Shown here in pieces: positions 34,401 to 44,029 of a DNA stretch of 64,000 nucleotides. The translations under genes and the position numbers were made by a program. The notes under the pieces are model-generated. The model was not told the origin of the DNA. It saw only the letters and a program-made list of their open reading frames with translations, and did not search any database. Source of the stretch: Cadophora sp. MPI-SDFR-AT-0126 (Eukaryota > Ascomycota > Leotiomycetes > Helotiales > Ploettnerulaceae); assembly GCA_020747065.1 (NCBI GenBank), contig JAGMVK010000001.1, forward strand, positions 4,030,001 through 4,094,000, in the 5' to 3' direction. How positions within the stretch are numbered: position 1 is the first letter of the stretch; each line of letters opens with the position of its first letter.

Positions 34401-35402
34401 TCAAAGCGTCCCTGGAAGAAATCTGTGCCCATTCCTCTCCCTCCACCACTTATCATGCGCAACAATAACCTCAACCTCCACCCCCTCAGGCAATTTCATA
34501 TCTCCACGTCCAAGCAATTTCCCAATCCGCCCAATCGTCCCCTCTGCAACCTTGGTATCAACGTGCACACTCCTCACCCCACCATGTCCATCATCATACA
34601 ACGCCACGTCCTGCTCCCCCGTCAAAATCCTCACATCATGACAGCAGTCTCCACCCAGATACACCCATTTCGTCGGCGATATCCTCGCGAGAATATTCAC
34701 ATGCCCGTAAAGATGGCCGGGACTATCAACTACATAAACACTCCCATCACCGAACAAGTCCAACGTGGCAGGAAACTGCGCAAGCGGCTTCCACACATGT
34801 TCCGTCTGCCTCTCTTTACTCACGGCAGTCGATCCGTCGGCGGCTGTGACAGGAGGAAACTCCCACGTCCTCTCCCGCGGTAACTCATCCGCGTTAAACA
34901 GCTCAGCGGGATACAGCGGCCCTCCTCCATGTGCGAGGAGATGCAATGTGCCGCTCCCAACCAGGAATTTCGAGTTCGGGAAGTCTGATGGCGTGCCGAC
35001 ATGATCCCAGTGAACGTGGCTCAGTAGCACGATATCGATATCTGTAGCGGGGTCTAATCCGCCTTTTCGTAGGGAGTCGGAGGCATCGGGACTGGTGATT
35101 GTGGGTTGACGCTGGGCGGCATGGGCTTGTTGGGCTGTGCGGTAGCCGGAGAAATTGCGTTTGAGGCCGAGGTCGAAGACGAGGTTTGTGCTTTTGCCAT
35201 GGCGGGTTGGTGATGGGGAGGGGTGTTGGATGAGGAATGAGAGGGAGGGTACGGTGGTGCAGATTGTGGGAGAGGTGTCTGTTATGAAGAGGTATTCAGG
35301 GAGAGTTAGGTGGCCTGCGTCAAGGGCGGATATGGTAACGTAGGTTTGATTTGGTGATGGTGGTGGAAGAGCGAGGATTTGTGGATTCTGAGATTGAGAC
35401 AT
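34401..35402 (-). CDS. Metallo-beta-lactamase-fold hydrolase (lactonase-like), cluster copy 1
   Basis: Single exon, 333 aa from the ATG at 35402. Zinc motif SHVHWDHVG (HxHxDH) at about residues 146-151, further ligand candidates in SPGHLYGH and GGDCCHD, and a late AHD. The order ISALDAGHLTLPEYLF...FDLGLKR..HVHWDHVG matches the AHL-lactonase/FDB1 (Fusarium gamma-lactamase) branch, whose members open lactone or lactam rings. It is the paralogue of the gene at 42585-43611. The reading frame stays open upstream for another 135 codons through the promoter, but the extension is low-complexity and overlaps the divergent ADH start, so it is not included. Divergent from ADH with 343 bp between starts. 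Confidence 0.88.
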   Translation of the reverse strand: MSQSQNPQILALPPPSPNQTYVTISALDAGHLTLPEYLFITDTSPTICTTVPSLSFLIQHPSPSPTRHGKSTNLVFDLGLKRNFSGYRTAQQAHAAQRQPTITSPDASDSLRKGGLDPATDIDIVLLSHVHWDHVGTPSDFPNSKFLVGSGTLHLLAHGGGPLYPAELFNADELPRERTWEFPPVTAADGSTAVSKERQTEHVWKPLAQFPATLDLFGDGSVYVVDSPGHLYGHVNILARISPTKWVYLGGDCCHDVRILTGEQDVALYDDGHGGVRSVHVDTKVAEGTIGRIGKLLGRGDMKLPEGVEVEVIVAHDKWWRERNGHRFLPGTL

Positions 35403-35745
35403 GCTGTTTGTTCTGTTGTAGATTTGAATTGACTGACTGAGAATTCCATATGACTTTGACTTTTCGAAATCAGATTCTGGAATCGTTCCTGCAGCCGCCG
35501 CGCTCCCGCTCATGGAGGCGTTGGGGGTTTGCGGGGTACGCTGCGGATCCCAGCTTGGGGTACTGACCCCGCTGTGGGGCTTTCTCCCCCCGGAGACATT
35601 CAGCAGACATTCTTCACCTGGAGGTCCGAAAACGGGAATAGGAACACTCTCATCGGCTCCGGAATAATCCTGGGCAAGACCAGAAGTTTGGAAGAAAATA
35701 TTCATCGCGCAATATTTTGAAGACCCGACAGATGCTGCCTTCACA
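35403..35745. promoter_or_regulatory. bidirectional promoter lactonase 1 / ADH with motif pair
   Basis: Contains GCGGGGTA at 35531-35538 and GACCCCGC at 35565-35572 (everted arrangement) plus CTTGGGGTA between them. Both flanking genes start within 230 bp of the pair, which suggests co-regulation. Confidence 0.6.
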
Positions 35746-36969
35746 ATGGCTTCCAAAATAGCCAGCCTACCACAGGCCATGAAAGCCCAATTCCTGGAAG
35801 CATTCAAAACACCCTACATCCTCCGAACAGTCCCATTACCCAAGCCCTCCTCGCCTCATGATCTTTTGATCAAAGTAGATGCAGCGTCCTACTGCCATAC
35901 AGATGCCGTCCTAGCTGATGGGCAAATGCCACCAAATCCTCCATCATTTCCACACATTGGCTGTCACGAATTCGCGGGGACAATCGTCTCGATACCATCA
36001 TCCAGCGACTCAACTTCCACTTTCAAAATTGGCGACAGAATCGGAGTTCCAGGACGTGCATTTAACCCATGCGGATCATGCTTCGAATGTCTGGACGAGA
36101 AGAGCCCTGATTCTGATCCAGCTGGTTATTCAGTCTTCTGCCCCAACTCGGGAAACAATGGCTTGAGTCGACCAGGCGGATTTGCAGAATATGCAGTTGT
36201 GGACGCTCGTCAAGTCGCTCCAATACCATCGTCCATGACTGCTGTGGAGACTGCACCGTTAATGTGTGCTGGTGTCACGATATATTCTGCGTTGAAGCGG
36301 TGCCAGCTCCAGCCTGGGCAGAGAGTTGGTATTGTTGGCTGTGGAGGAGGATTGGGACATCTTGGGCTGCAATTTGCATCTAAGATGGGGTTCAGAGTGA
36401 CAGGTCTCGACTCTGCAGACGGGGCTTTGAAGCTGGCTCGCGATCTGAATACTGGGGCAAAGATTGTGGACGTCCGTACGGAATCGGCTGAGCAGATCGT
36501 TCAGGATGTTGGGAAAGAAGATGAGAAGGAGGCCGGCGATAAGGGACTTGACGCCGTCATCATACTGCCAGAAAGCCAGAGAGCGTTTGACTACGGGGTT
36601 CGTCTATTGAAAAATCATGGCAGATGCGTCGTCGTCTCGTTTCCGGAAGCTGGTTTTCATTTCTCAGCTCGTGATGTGGTCTTTCGTGATATCTCAGTTA
36701 TAGGCAGCCTAGTTGGAAGCAACAAGTGCCTGAGAGAGATGTTGGAATTTGCGGCTAGTAAGTGATTTCCTGTCTCGTTGCGTGGAGTGCCAGGTGGAAT
36801 TGGTCTTCTCCACCCAAGAAGGGACATTTGCTGATGCTTTCATTGCTTAGAACACGACGTCAGAGCAGTCGTGAAAACATATCCTCTATCGGGGTTGAAC
36901 GACCTTGTGGCAGAATACCACAAAGGTAGTGGTGGCAAATTAGTCATTGACATGTCTTTAGAGTGGTGA
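35746..36969 (+). CDS. Zinc-dependent alcohol dehydrogenase (MDR family)
   Basis: Two exons: 35746-36757 and 36851-36969; 376 aa. Catalytic zinc ligands in CHTDAV and GCHEF; the structural-zinc Cys quartet lies in NPCGSCFECLDEK....FC. Nucleotide-binding motif VGCGGGLGHLG. The second exon supplies the last 39 residues (KHDVRAVVKTYPLSGLN). Medium-chain NAD(P)-dependent alcohol dehydrogenase; the position in a cluster with lactonases and hydroxyacid dehydrogenases suggests it oxidises a pathway alcohol or reduces an aldehyde. Substrate not predictable. Confidence 0.9.
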
Positions 36970-37090
36970 AGTTACAGTATCCCCAGAAACTCTGCTTTGT
37001 CAAGGTGGGGAAGAGAGATTGAGCGGGCTGCCCGCTTGACAATTCATTGTAATGTATTTGTCAATATGTTGGAATAAAAATTAATCCAAA

Positions 37091-39773
37091 TCATTCTGGG
37101 GATGTAGTCGGCTCCAACATATCAGCATACGTATTGAGAGAGCTCCCAATAACATCCACAATTGCCCATGTCTGCGCCCCTCTGAAAATCGTTGCCCAGA
37201 CACGTAGAACACCCGCGCTAAGATGCTTCATCATTGCTGGCGAATCCGTTGGGATATCAGAAGGAACAGCGAATTCAGTCTCGTTCAACATGGTTTTGAC
37301 GAGAGAGCTGATCCTCCATTCATCATCTGTGATCGGCGGTTCCAGGTTTGGGAGAGACAGCGCTTCAAGCCATTTACTGAGTAAGAATGCACATTCGAGG
37401 GAGCAGAGTGAATGTTGGATTGACCATATGAAGGTTTGCGTTTTAGACACCAGACGGATGCCGATCTTAACGGGAATACTGAGTGCATGTGCTGAGTGTA
37501 GAACTGCTCGTACGAGTTTCGGTGTGCGCTTGATATCAGGGCTTTCTCGGAAAGCATTTGCAATTTGTATTGGATCGCGAGTATCCAGAGATCGGTAAGG
37601 GCCAATGTCTATGTTTAATCGGATATAAGCAAGTCGAAGGATTGCCGTGGAGTTGAAAGCCACCGGCCCGTTCGGATCCATGGGGTCGAGTGAGGACTCT
37701 GGGGTTCGCTTCCAACCCAGTTGCCAGCTGCGTAGGGCATGCTCGAGTGACGAAAACTCTTCCTGTGTGAACTCACCCGCACTATCATATCGACAGTTGG
37801 CAATTTGGCGAACAAAGAAAATCTGCTGGACGAGTGCATGAATGAGGATATAATTTCCCAGTGACGAGTTTGACTCTGCTATGTCTCGCCCATTCCGAGA
37901 AAATAGCCGTCGTAGTGCCTCCTGGAATCCGATCTCAGGAGTTGACTTCTTTCTGAGCTCTCTCCAGGCCGTCACATTAGGTGCTTTGAACTCTGCCGCC
38001 GTCGAGGGGAGGTTCAATTTGATTTCGGAATTGAGTATAAGCGGTGGAATGTTATAAACGATGCAATGTAGGTTGAAAAAACAGAACACAATAAACTTTG
38101 TTCTTTTGGTACTTTCGAATCGGACCCATTCTTCCCATGAGGCTGTTTTGGGCAATGATTGCATCTTGAGACCATCGTCCCTTACGAGCGTCGCCAGTAT
38201 ACTTTGAATTGCAAGCGCTTCCCGGAGAATTTCTCTATGCTTCGCCCAAGTGGCCATTGCCATGAGGAGTAAAAGTGCCTGCGCTGTCTGAATCAGGTCT
38301 GGCTTTTGTGACGCAGGTGAGATCTCGGCATCGGAGGGTAAACCCAAGGGTCCAGAAATTGATCCGGTTCGACCACTAGAAATGGACGAGGATCCATGTG
38401 CTGATCCTGAGATGGATATCCCAGGCTTTCCCAAACTCGCATCTCGTCGACGAATCCTAGATGAAGCAATAGCTTGGCTGGCATTGAAAAGCTCAACCCC
38501 TTTCTCGCCTTCGAAACAGTATTGTGCCCCCACCGCAGCCATAGCAAGCGTGAGCTCAATTGAGCAGTTTTCGATTGACATCGTCGGTATGTGAAGAAAA
38601 GGAAGATGTTCGTGAAAACCGTTCACATACGCAGCGATGTACCGTGAAAGTGCCAAGCGAGATGGCAGGACAAAGTCGGCAGAGATAGCGGAGGAGAATT
38701 CTGATAGCTTGGCCACAATCACTTGTCTATCTGCAGGAGAAACTTCAGCGAGCGGCCGAATATTGGTGATGAGCGGATCCTGAGCCGGACTTTCCTCTGG
38801 CTGAAGTGATGGCAGACGAGAGCCAAAGCGCGAAAATGTATTCGGCTCTTCGATCTGTTGATTCTGACTGAACCCAGTCGCGCTTTGCCTTCCTGGGTGA
38901 GGGACCATGTCATCAACGTATGAGAACGATTCGGGCGAAAATAAGACCATTGGCTGGCCAGCGCTCATCAAAGTTGAAAAATTGTATGATGACAGTGGCT
39001 CGCTGTCAAGGAAAGCTGCCAGGTGGTCGAGCGACTCTTCAAAGCCCAACCCATAATTTGGAGCTGTATCAAAATTATTTTGTATTGTGTTCGCATCGTT
39101 TGGAGGCATATCAATCGATATGCCCGGTGTCTGCACCGATGATGAGTCAAAGGTTCCTTGCAATGCAGAGTACTCGGCAGCCATCGACAAGGTGGCAAGA
39201 GAATATCCATTATTCTGAGTTGAGTTCATTGGAGGACTGAATGCCATATCGCCTGGCGACATGTTATCGATATTAAAGTCGAAGTCGTTGTCTGGTGTTG
39301 CTCCCGTTGCCGCTTGGCGATCTCCATTGTTGAAGGTCACCCGTCTCCTCTTGTTCGTCCTCTTCTGAACAACTTGATGTTCATCACCATTGTCTTGATT
39401 GCCGCCAGTCGCATTTAGAGCATCTTTCTCGTGTGTCAATCTAAGATGGCGTATGAGAAGGTCACTGCGAGTGTCAGCTGAATACATTACTGCTGGAATG
39501 CCAGGATTAATCCAGAGCTATCATACCTTCGGCTGAAATGTGAATCACATTGTTGACAGCTGAAAGGCTTGTCCTGAGTGTCTGTTTACCATCATGTTCA
39601 GTAATGCTGACGCCCATCATGGCGATGTACGTACGGATTCTCTCATGCCTCTGCAGATGTTCTAGACGGGCAAATCTTCTCTGGCAATGTTGACATAGAA
39701 ACCTCTTTTTGACCTTGTTCGGGGCCGAGGCCGCTGGCCCTTGGCCGTCTGCCGTTTCTGCCGACAAAACCAT
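37091..39773 (-). CDS. C2H2 zinc-finger transcription factor with fungal MHR domain (cluster regulator candidate)
   Basis: Three minus-strand exons: 39773-39635, 39581-39527 and 39464-37091; 855 aa. Two C2H2 fingers assembled across both introns: finger 1 C27/C30/H43/H47 with helix RLEHLQR, finger 2 C55/C58/H71/H76 with helix RSDLLIR; both resemble ADR1/CreA fingers. A basic KRTNKRRRV stretch follows, then a Ser/Asn/Gln-rich region and the fungal-specific MHR domain (RYIAAYVNGFHEHLPFLHIPTM...) through to the C-terminus. Helix positions -1/3/6 are R,H,R in finger 1 and R,L,R in finger 2, predicting GNGGGG, which agrees with the GCGGGG found before the cluster genes. Its own promoter has GCGGGG at 39910-39915, suggesting autoregulation. 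Start chosen as the first ATG in frame with finger 1. Confidence 0.9.
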
Positions 39774-40323
39774 GAGCTGCAATGTAAGCTGGGCAGAATA
39801 TGTAGTTGAGACACGGGTGGATGGTACAATTGTGGCCGTGACAATTCACCGACTACGATTATCTGGTGTTGTTGGTGCCAGAGAGGAAAATCCGGAGAAG
39901 CCAGAAGATGCGGGGAAATTGCCAAATGTCTGTGCCTGCAAGGGTCCAGCGCCACAGCACTTTACGCAGTTACGGTAAGCGATATCGATAGCCTGGCGAT
40001 AGCTTCATGCATGTGTTCATTCTTCACTTGCTTGCTGTCCAAAAGCAGTACGATGTAGATCCTAGAGTTGCTCAAAACTATTTGTCAATATGTGCTGTAA
40101 ACTGGAACATCATTTCCGCATTTATTTGATGGCTATATCCGTCAAATAGCCTACAAGCATTTGAATGGCTGAAAGATCTAGGTCTGAGCATATTGATTTG
40201 ATTGTTTCGAGTTACACCTTTCAGGATATGCAATAGCTTTCTCTATCTATCAAATTTTCATCTGAACTTCCGGCTCCCAGCTGAGCCGTCATTGTGCTCC
40301 AAGCCCTCCTCACACCCACGCAT
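39774..40323. other. intergenic, transcription factor promoter
   Basis: About 550 bp between the regulator start and the 3' end of CMD1. Carries the GCGGGG element at 39907-39920; nothing else supportable. Confidence 0.45.
39907..39920 (-). promoter_or_regulatory. GATGCGGGGAAATT element before the regulator gene
   Basis: Reverse complement AATTTCCCCGCATC differs from the MFS-promoter element (AATTTACCCCGCAT) essentially by loss of one A. It lies about 135-147 bp upstream of the regulator's ATG. Confidence 0.5.
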
Positions 40324-40776
40324 CTAAACAGATGCAACCTTCCCTCCCAACTCTCTTTCCTTTTCACCCTTCTCAGCCATCTCATTCAGCACCTTCTCAG
40401 CAACCTTCATCGCATCCACTCCGGCCGGAACCCCACAATATGTCGTGCAATGCAAAATCGCCTCTCTGATCTCCAACTCCGTCAATCCATTGTTTCTCGC
40501 TCCTCTGATATGCACCGCCAATTCCGGCGCCCGATTCAACGCCATCAACATGCCGATGTTGAGAAGACTCCGCTGCTTCTTCTCGAGTCCTGGTCTCGTC
40601 CATGCATATCCCCAACACCATTCCGTGACCAACTTCTGCCCCTCAATTGAGAATTCGGTGGAGCCGTTTGCGAGGGCGCGGTCGACGTATTCGTCTCCTA
40701 CGACGCTGCGGCGCATCTTGAGGCCTTCGTCGAAAAGCTGCTTGTGCAGGGAGTCGAACTTGGGATCGGTTGACAT
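40324..40776 (-). CDS. Carboxymuconolactone decarboxylase (CMD) family protein, single domain
   Basis: Single exon, 150 aa, close to the length of gamma-carboxymuconolactone decarboxylases. Core block from [22 protein letters not shown] through [33 protein letters not shown]. The family decarboxylates 4-carboxymuconolactone in the protocatechuate branch or acts on similar lactones. The two Cys are spaced CTTYC, not the CxxC of AhpD peroxidases, which supports decarboxylase over peroxidase function. Motifs TACCCCAC (40987) and TACCCCGC (41011) lie upstream. Confidence 0.92.
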   Translation of the reverse strand: MSTDPKFDSLHKQLFDEGLKMRRSVVGDEYVDRALANGSTEFSIEGQKLVTEWCWGYAWTRPGLEKKQRSLLNIGMLMALNRAPELAVHIRGARNNGLTELEIREAILHCTTYCGVPAGVDAMKVAEKVLNEMAEKGEKERELGGKVASV

Positions 40777-41254
40777 GTTAAACGATGGTGATTAACGCTG
40801 GGGAGATCTATTAAGTGATGTGATTGCAGATGTAACCTGAGTCAAAGATTTTGTATATTTTGGACTTTTATTAATGATTAAACAAATCCACAAGGAAGAT
40901 TACAAATGACAAAAAGATGTCAAGCCATCGGACGAGAGACGTGATTGTCGATGGAGGCTTCTGCCCCACCTCGACTTCAGATCAATTACCCCACGTAGCT
41001 TCCCCAAATTTACCCCGCACAACATGGTAACTCCTCCGACGCCGACTTGGGCTCGGATCGACAACATCGTGGCGCCCTTGATGCCGAGGCTATCAATTCG
41101 ATCTTGCAAGTCAATGGTGACATCGTGATATTGTTTGCAAGCGACCAGAATCGCGGAGGAAGCTTAAACTTCAGCCAAGTAAGCGAGCCCCTGAAGACTA
41201 AGCGAATATGCCTGATATCAATAATCAAAATCTGAAAAGTATCTGCATAGTAAC
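40777..41254. other. intergenic with cluster motifs
   Basis: Promoter of CMD1 and 3' flank of dehydrogenase 2. Contains TACCCCAC, CTTCCCCAAA and TACCCCGC between 40987 and 41018. No gene. Confidence 0.5.
40987..41018 (+). promoter_or_regulatory. direct motif pair TACCCCAC ... TACCCCGC with CTTCCCCAAA between
   Basis: TACCCCAC 40987-40994, CTTCCCCAAA 40999-41008 and TACCCCGC 41011-41018; the two TACCCC cores are 24 bp apart, as at 34027/34051. About 210-240 bp upstream of CMD1. Confidence 0.6.
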
Positions 41255-42293
41255 CTATTCTACGTTATCGTCCGATTTCCAATCCTCCTTGCCTCCAAGA
41301 TATCTATACACGACCCTAGAATCTAGATCTCTACACCTCGGATCATTACTCGCCGCTGTATAAGTCTCCAGCCCAATCTGCCCCAAAACATTCTTGGCAC
41401 CAACCCTCTTCGCCATATCCACCGCCAGTCCAAAGTCCTTCCGCATCAGCTGCACCTTAAACCCATTCTTATACCCATTCGTAGATGGTGCCTCCGGGTG
41501 TACCCCAGGAACAGGATTAAATCGATCACAGATAGTGTTTTGTGCTGTGCCAGCCGCATAAACTTTGGCGAGTGTGAGAGGATTCAATCCTGCTCTCATG
41601 CCCATATCCATAGCCTCTGAACACGCAATAGCAATTACACCCGACAGATAGTTATTCGAAAGTTTCGCAGCAAGTCCCAGTGACGGTCCTCCACAAGGTA
41701 TAACCTGCGATCCCATGTTTTCGAGGAGCTGTGTGAGGCGCGGCAAGCATGGGTCGTTGTTCGAGCAGCCGAGGAAGAACGCAATCGTCCCTTTGACGGC
41801 TCCAACTACTCCACCGCTAACAGGTGCATCGTAAAATGAGGCACAGTGGAAGTTTTTTGCTATGTGGTCTTTGACTAGAAGGCTGGTTGCGGTGTCGATT
41901 GTCGAGCAGTCAATCAGGAGCTTGTTTGAAATATCTGTGCTGCAGACGCCCTTCTCCTCGTCCAGGTAGACTGATCTGACATGTGACCCTTCTGGAACCA
42001 TGGATAATACAACATCCTATCTCAGACGGTCATCTACTGAGGTCATCCTTTCATGGAGCCTTTTGGGGCATCTGTACCGTCTGTTGTACCACTTCTCTTG
42101 CACTTCCACACTTCACAATTTTCTTCGGGAACTCGGCACAGAAATTGTCCATTGCTTCCTCCGCGACATCAAAAACATATAATCGAGTCTCTTGTGGCAG
42201 CTTGTTTGCGAGATGTCGTGCCATTGGGAGACCCATTGCGCCTAGGCCAATGAATCCAATAGACTCGTAGGACTCGCTCGCAGACGACCCCAT
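41255..42293 (-). CDS. Beta-hydroxyacid dehydrogenase (HIBADH/6PGDH family), cluster copy 2
   Basis: Two minus-strand exons: 42293-42078 and 42016-41255; 325 aa. NAD(P) motif FIGLGAMGLPMARHLANK, then DVVLSMVPEGSHV built across the intron, substrate motif FYDAPVSGGVVGAVKGT, and the catalytic Lys in GLAAKLSNNYLSG. Clear paralogue of the 32703-33841 gene but divergent outside the motifs, so not a recent tandem copy. Shares a 291 bp bidirectional promoter with lactonase 2, so hydroxyacid production and oxidation may be switched on together. Confidence 0.9.
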
Positions 42294-42584
42294 CTCGACG
42301 TATCTGGTAGGATGCAGAGCGATGGAAATAAAAAAGTAAAAACAGCTCAAATAGTAGCAATAAATTTGACAAGTCCGTTGGAACAAAGTTGCCGTCGGGT
42401 TTGAGAAGTTGGCGGCTTCCCCAAAACTAACACCCGCTTGGCGTCGAACTTCGGGGAGGTCCATCCGAGTGGTTTCTTACCCCAATTGAGCGGAACCACT
42501 CCTGCAACTCAACCTCAGCGTTGATTAATCGGCGATTCCCTGTGTCGCCATGCAAGAATCCCAACATACCGGCGACCGGTCAGC
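42294..42584. promoter_or_regulatory. bidirectional promoter dehydrogenase 2 / lactonase 2
   Basis: Contains CTTCCCCAAA (42416-42425), a near-match ACACCCGC (about 42430), CGGGGA (42452-42457) and TACCCCAA (42478-42485). The same elements occur in other cluster promoters, with weaker cores here. Confidence 0.5.
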
Positions 42585-43611
42585 ATGTCATCTGTATTCG
42601 TGAAGAACACCGGTCCTCCCTCGCCTCCTCTGGAAACAGCAACGGTCCAAGTCCACGCTCTCTCAGCTGGGCATTTCTCGCTTCCCGAATACCAATTCGT
42701 CCATCCTGCTTCGAAGACGGCACGACATACAGTTCCTTCGCTTGCTTTTCTGATTCAGCATGACGATATCGCTACTGGAAATAAGACGAGAATTGTGTTT
42801 GATTTGGGATTACGTAGGGATATAAATAGGTATTCGGAGCCGATCAGGAAACACACAGAAACTCGACAACCGATGAATACAGATCCGGATGTTGTGAAAA
42901 GTCTTGCTGTTGGCGACTTGACACCGGATGATATCGACTATGTCATTCTATCTCACGTAATTCTGCAACCTGGATTTGGCGAAATAAATACTAATACTTC
43001 TTCGCCAGGTGCATTGGGATCATGTTGGAGAACCCCGCGACTTTCCCAACAGCCAATTTATAATTGGATCCGGGGCAAAGTCGCTGCTTCAAGGCACTTT
43101 TACATCACTTCGAGGAGGCCACTCTTTTTTTGAAGCCGACCTACTGCCACAGTCAAGGACTACAGAGCTCGCAAGTCCTTCTTCAGGAGAGAATTTCGGG
43201 AAATCTTTTACACCTGGCCAGCCAGACTTCACGCAAGGCTGGACAACCCATCCCATGTTCCCACACGTCTTGGACATCTTTCAAGATGGCAGTCTTTACA
43301 TCGTCGATGCACCTGGGCATTTACCTGGACATATCAATCTTCTCGCCAAGACAGGACCCAACGAGAGCGTGTATCTTGGAGGTGATGCATGCCATGATAG
43401 GAGAATCATTCGAATGGAAAGAGAAATCGGGACTTGGCCAGACTCGGAAGGACATACGTGCTGCATACATGCGGATCGAAAGGAGGCTGAGAGGACAATC
43501 GAGCGGATCCGTGCGATTGAGGAGCAGGGGGTTGAAGTCATCTTTGCGCATGATGTTGAGTGGGAACAAGATCCGAAGAACAAGGGACGCTTCTGGGGAT
43601 TGAATGAGTAG
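42585..43611 (+). CDS. Metallo-beta-lactamase-fold hydrolase (lactonase-like), cluster copy 2
   Basis: Two exons: 42585-42956 and 43009-43611; 324 aa. The intron falls exactly inside the zinc motif (LSH|VHWDHVG), whereas copy 1 has no intron there, so intron gain or loss followed duplication. Further matches to copy 1: ALSAGHFSLPEYQF, VPSLAFLIQH, FDLGLRRD, PRDFPNSQFIIGSG, VDAPGHLPGHINLL, GGDACHD and a late AHD. Function as copy 1: probably opens a lactone, lactam or related ring. A competing ATG at 42550 is out of frame. Confidence 0.88.
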
Positions 43612-44029
43612 CATTAGATGTCATAGAGTAATGAAGCTATGTAAACAATAGGCTGATCGAGATACTATTGTGAAGCCGCATTGAGCACAACAAGAGATGT
43701 CTTGCTCACTTGAAAGTTTAGTATCATGTTATAAATAACTAAAATACTGGACAATTTGAGAAAATATCCAAAAACTTAATCAACTTCGATAGGATCTATT
43801 GCTCAATTAGCGTCCGACCAGTCATTCATCCATCGCCTTTAGGTTGTTGATTTCCGAGGCCCAAAAATACCCCGCAGCCCCACACTTCCCCAAACCGCGG
43901 GGTCACTTACAATGGTACAATAGCCATCTTCTCGCGACCAGTTCCAGAGCTCAAAACATTTTCCATAGTCACTTATGAAAGAAAATATTTACAAGCAGAC
44001 TCAGAATACTCGACACTGTAAGAAAAAAA
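43612..44029. other. intergenic, CMD2 promoter
   Basis: About 420 bp; 3' flank of lactonase 2 and promoter of CMD2 with the inverted motif pair at 43868-43904. No gene. Confidence 0.5.
43868..43904. promoter_or_regulatory. inverted motif pair TACCCCGC-N21-GCGGGGTC with CTTCCCCAAA between
   Basis: TACCCCGC 43868-43875, CTTCCCCAAA 43885-43894 and GCGGGGTC 43897-43904, about 125-160 bp upstream of CMD2. The strongest-looking operator of the set. Confidence 0.65.

Noticed and set aside
34425..34883. 152-codon plus-strand frame
   Set aside because: Exact antisense of lactonase 1; Pro/His-rich shadow.
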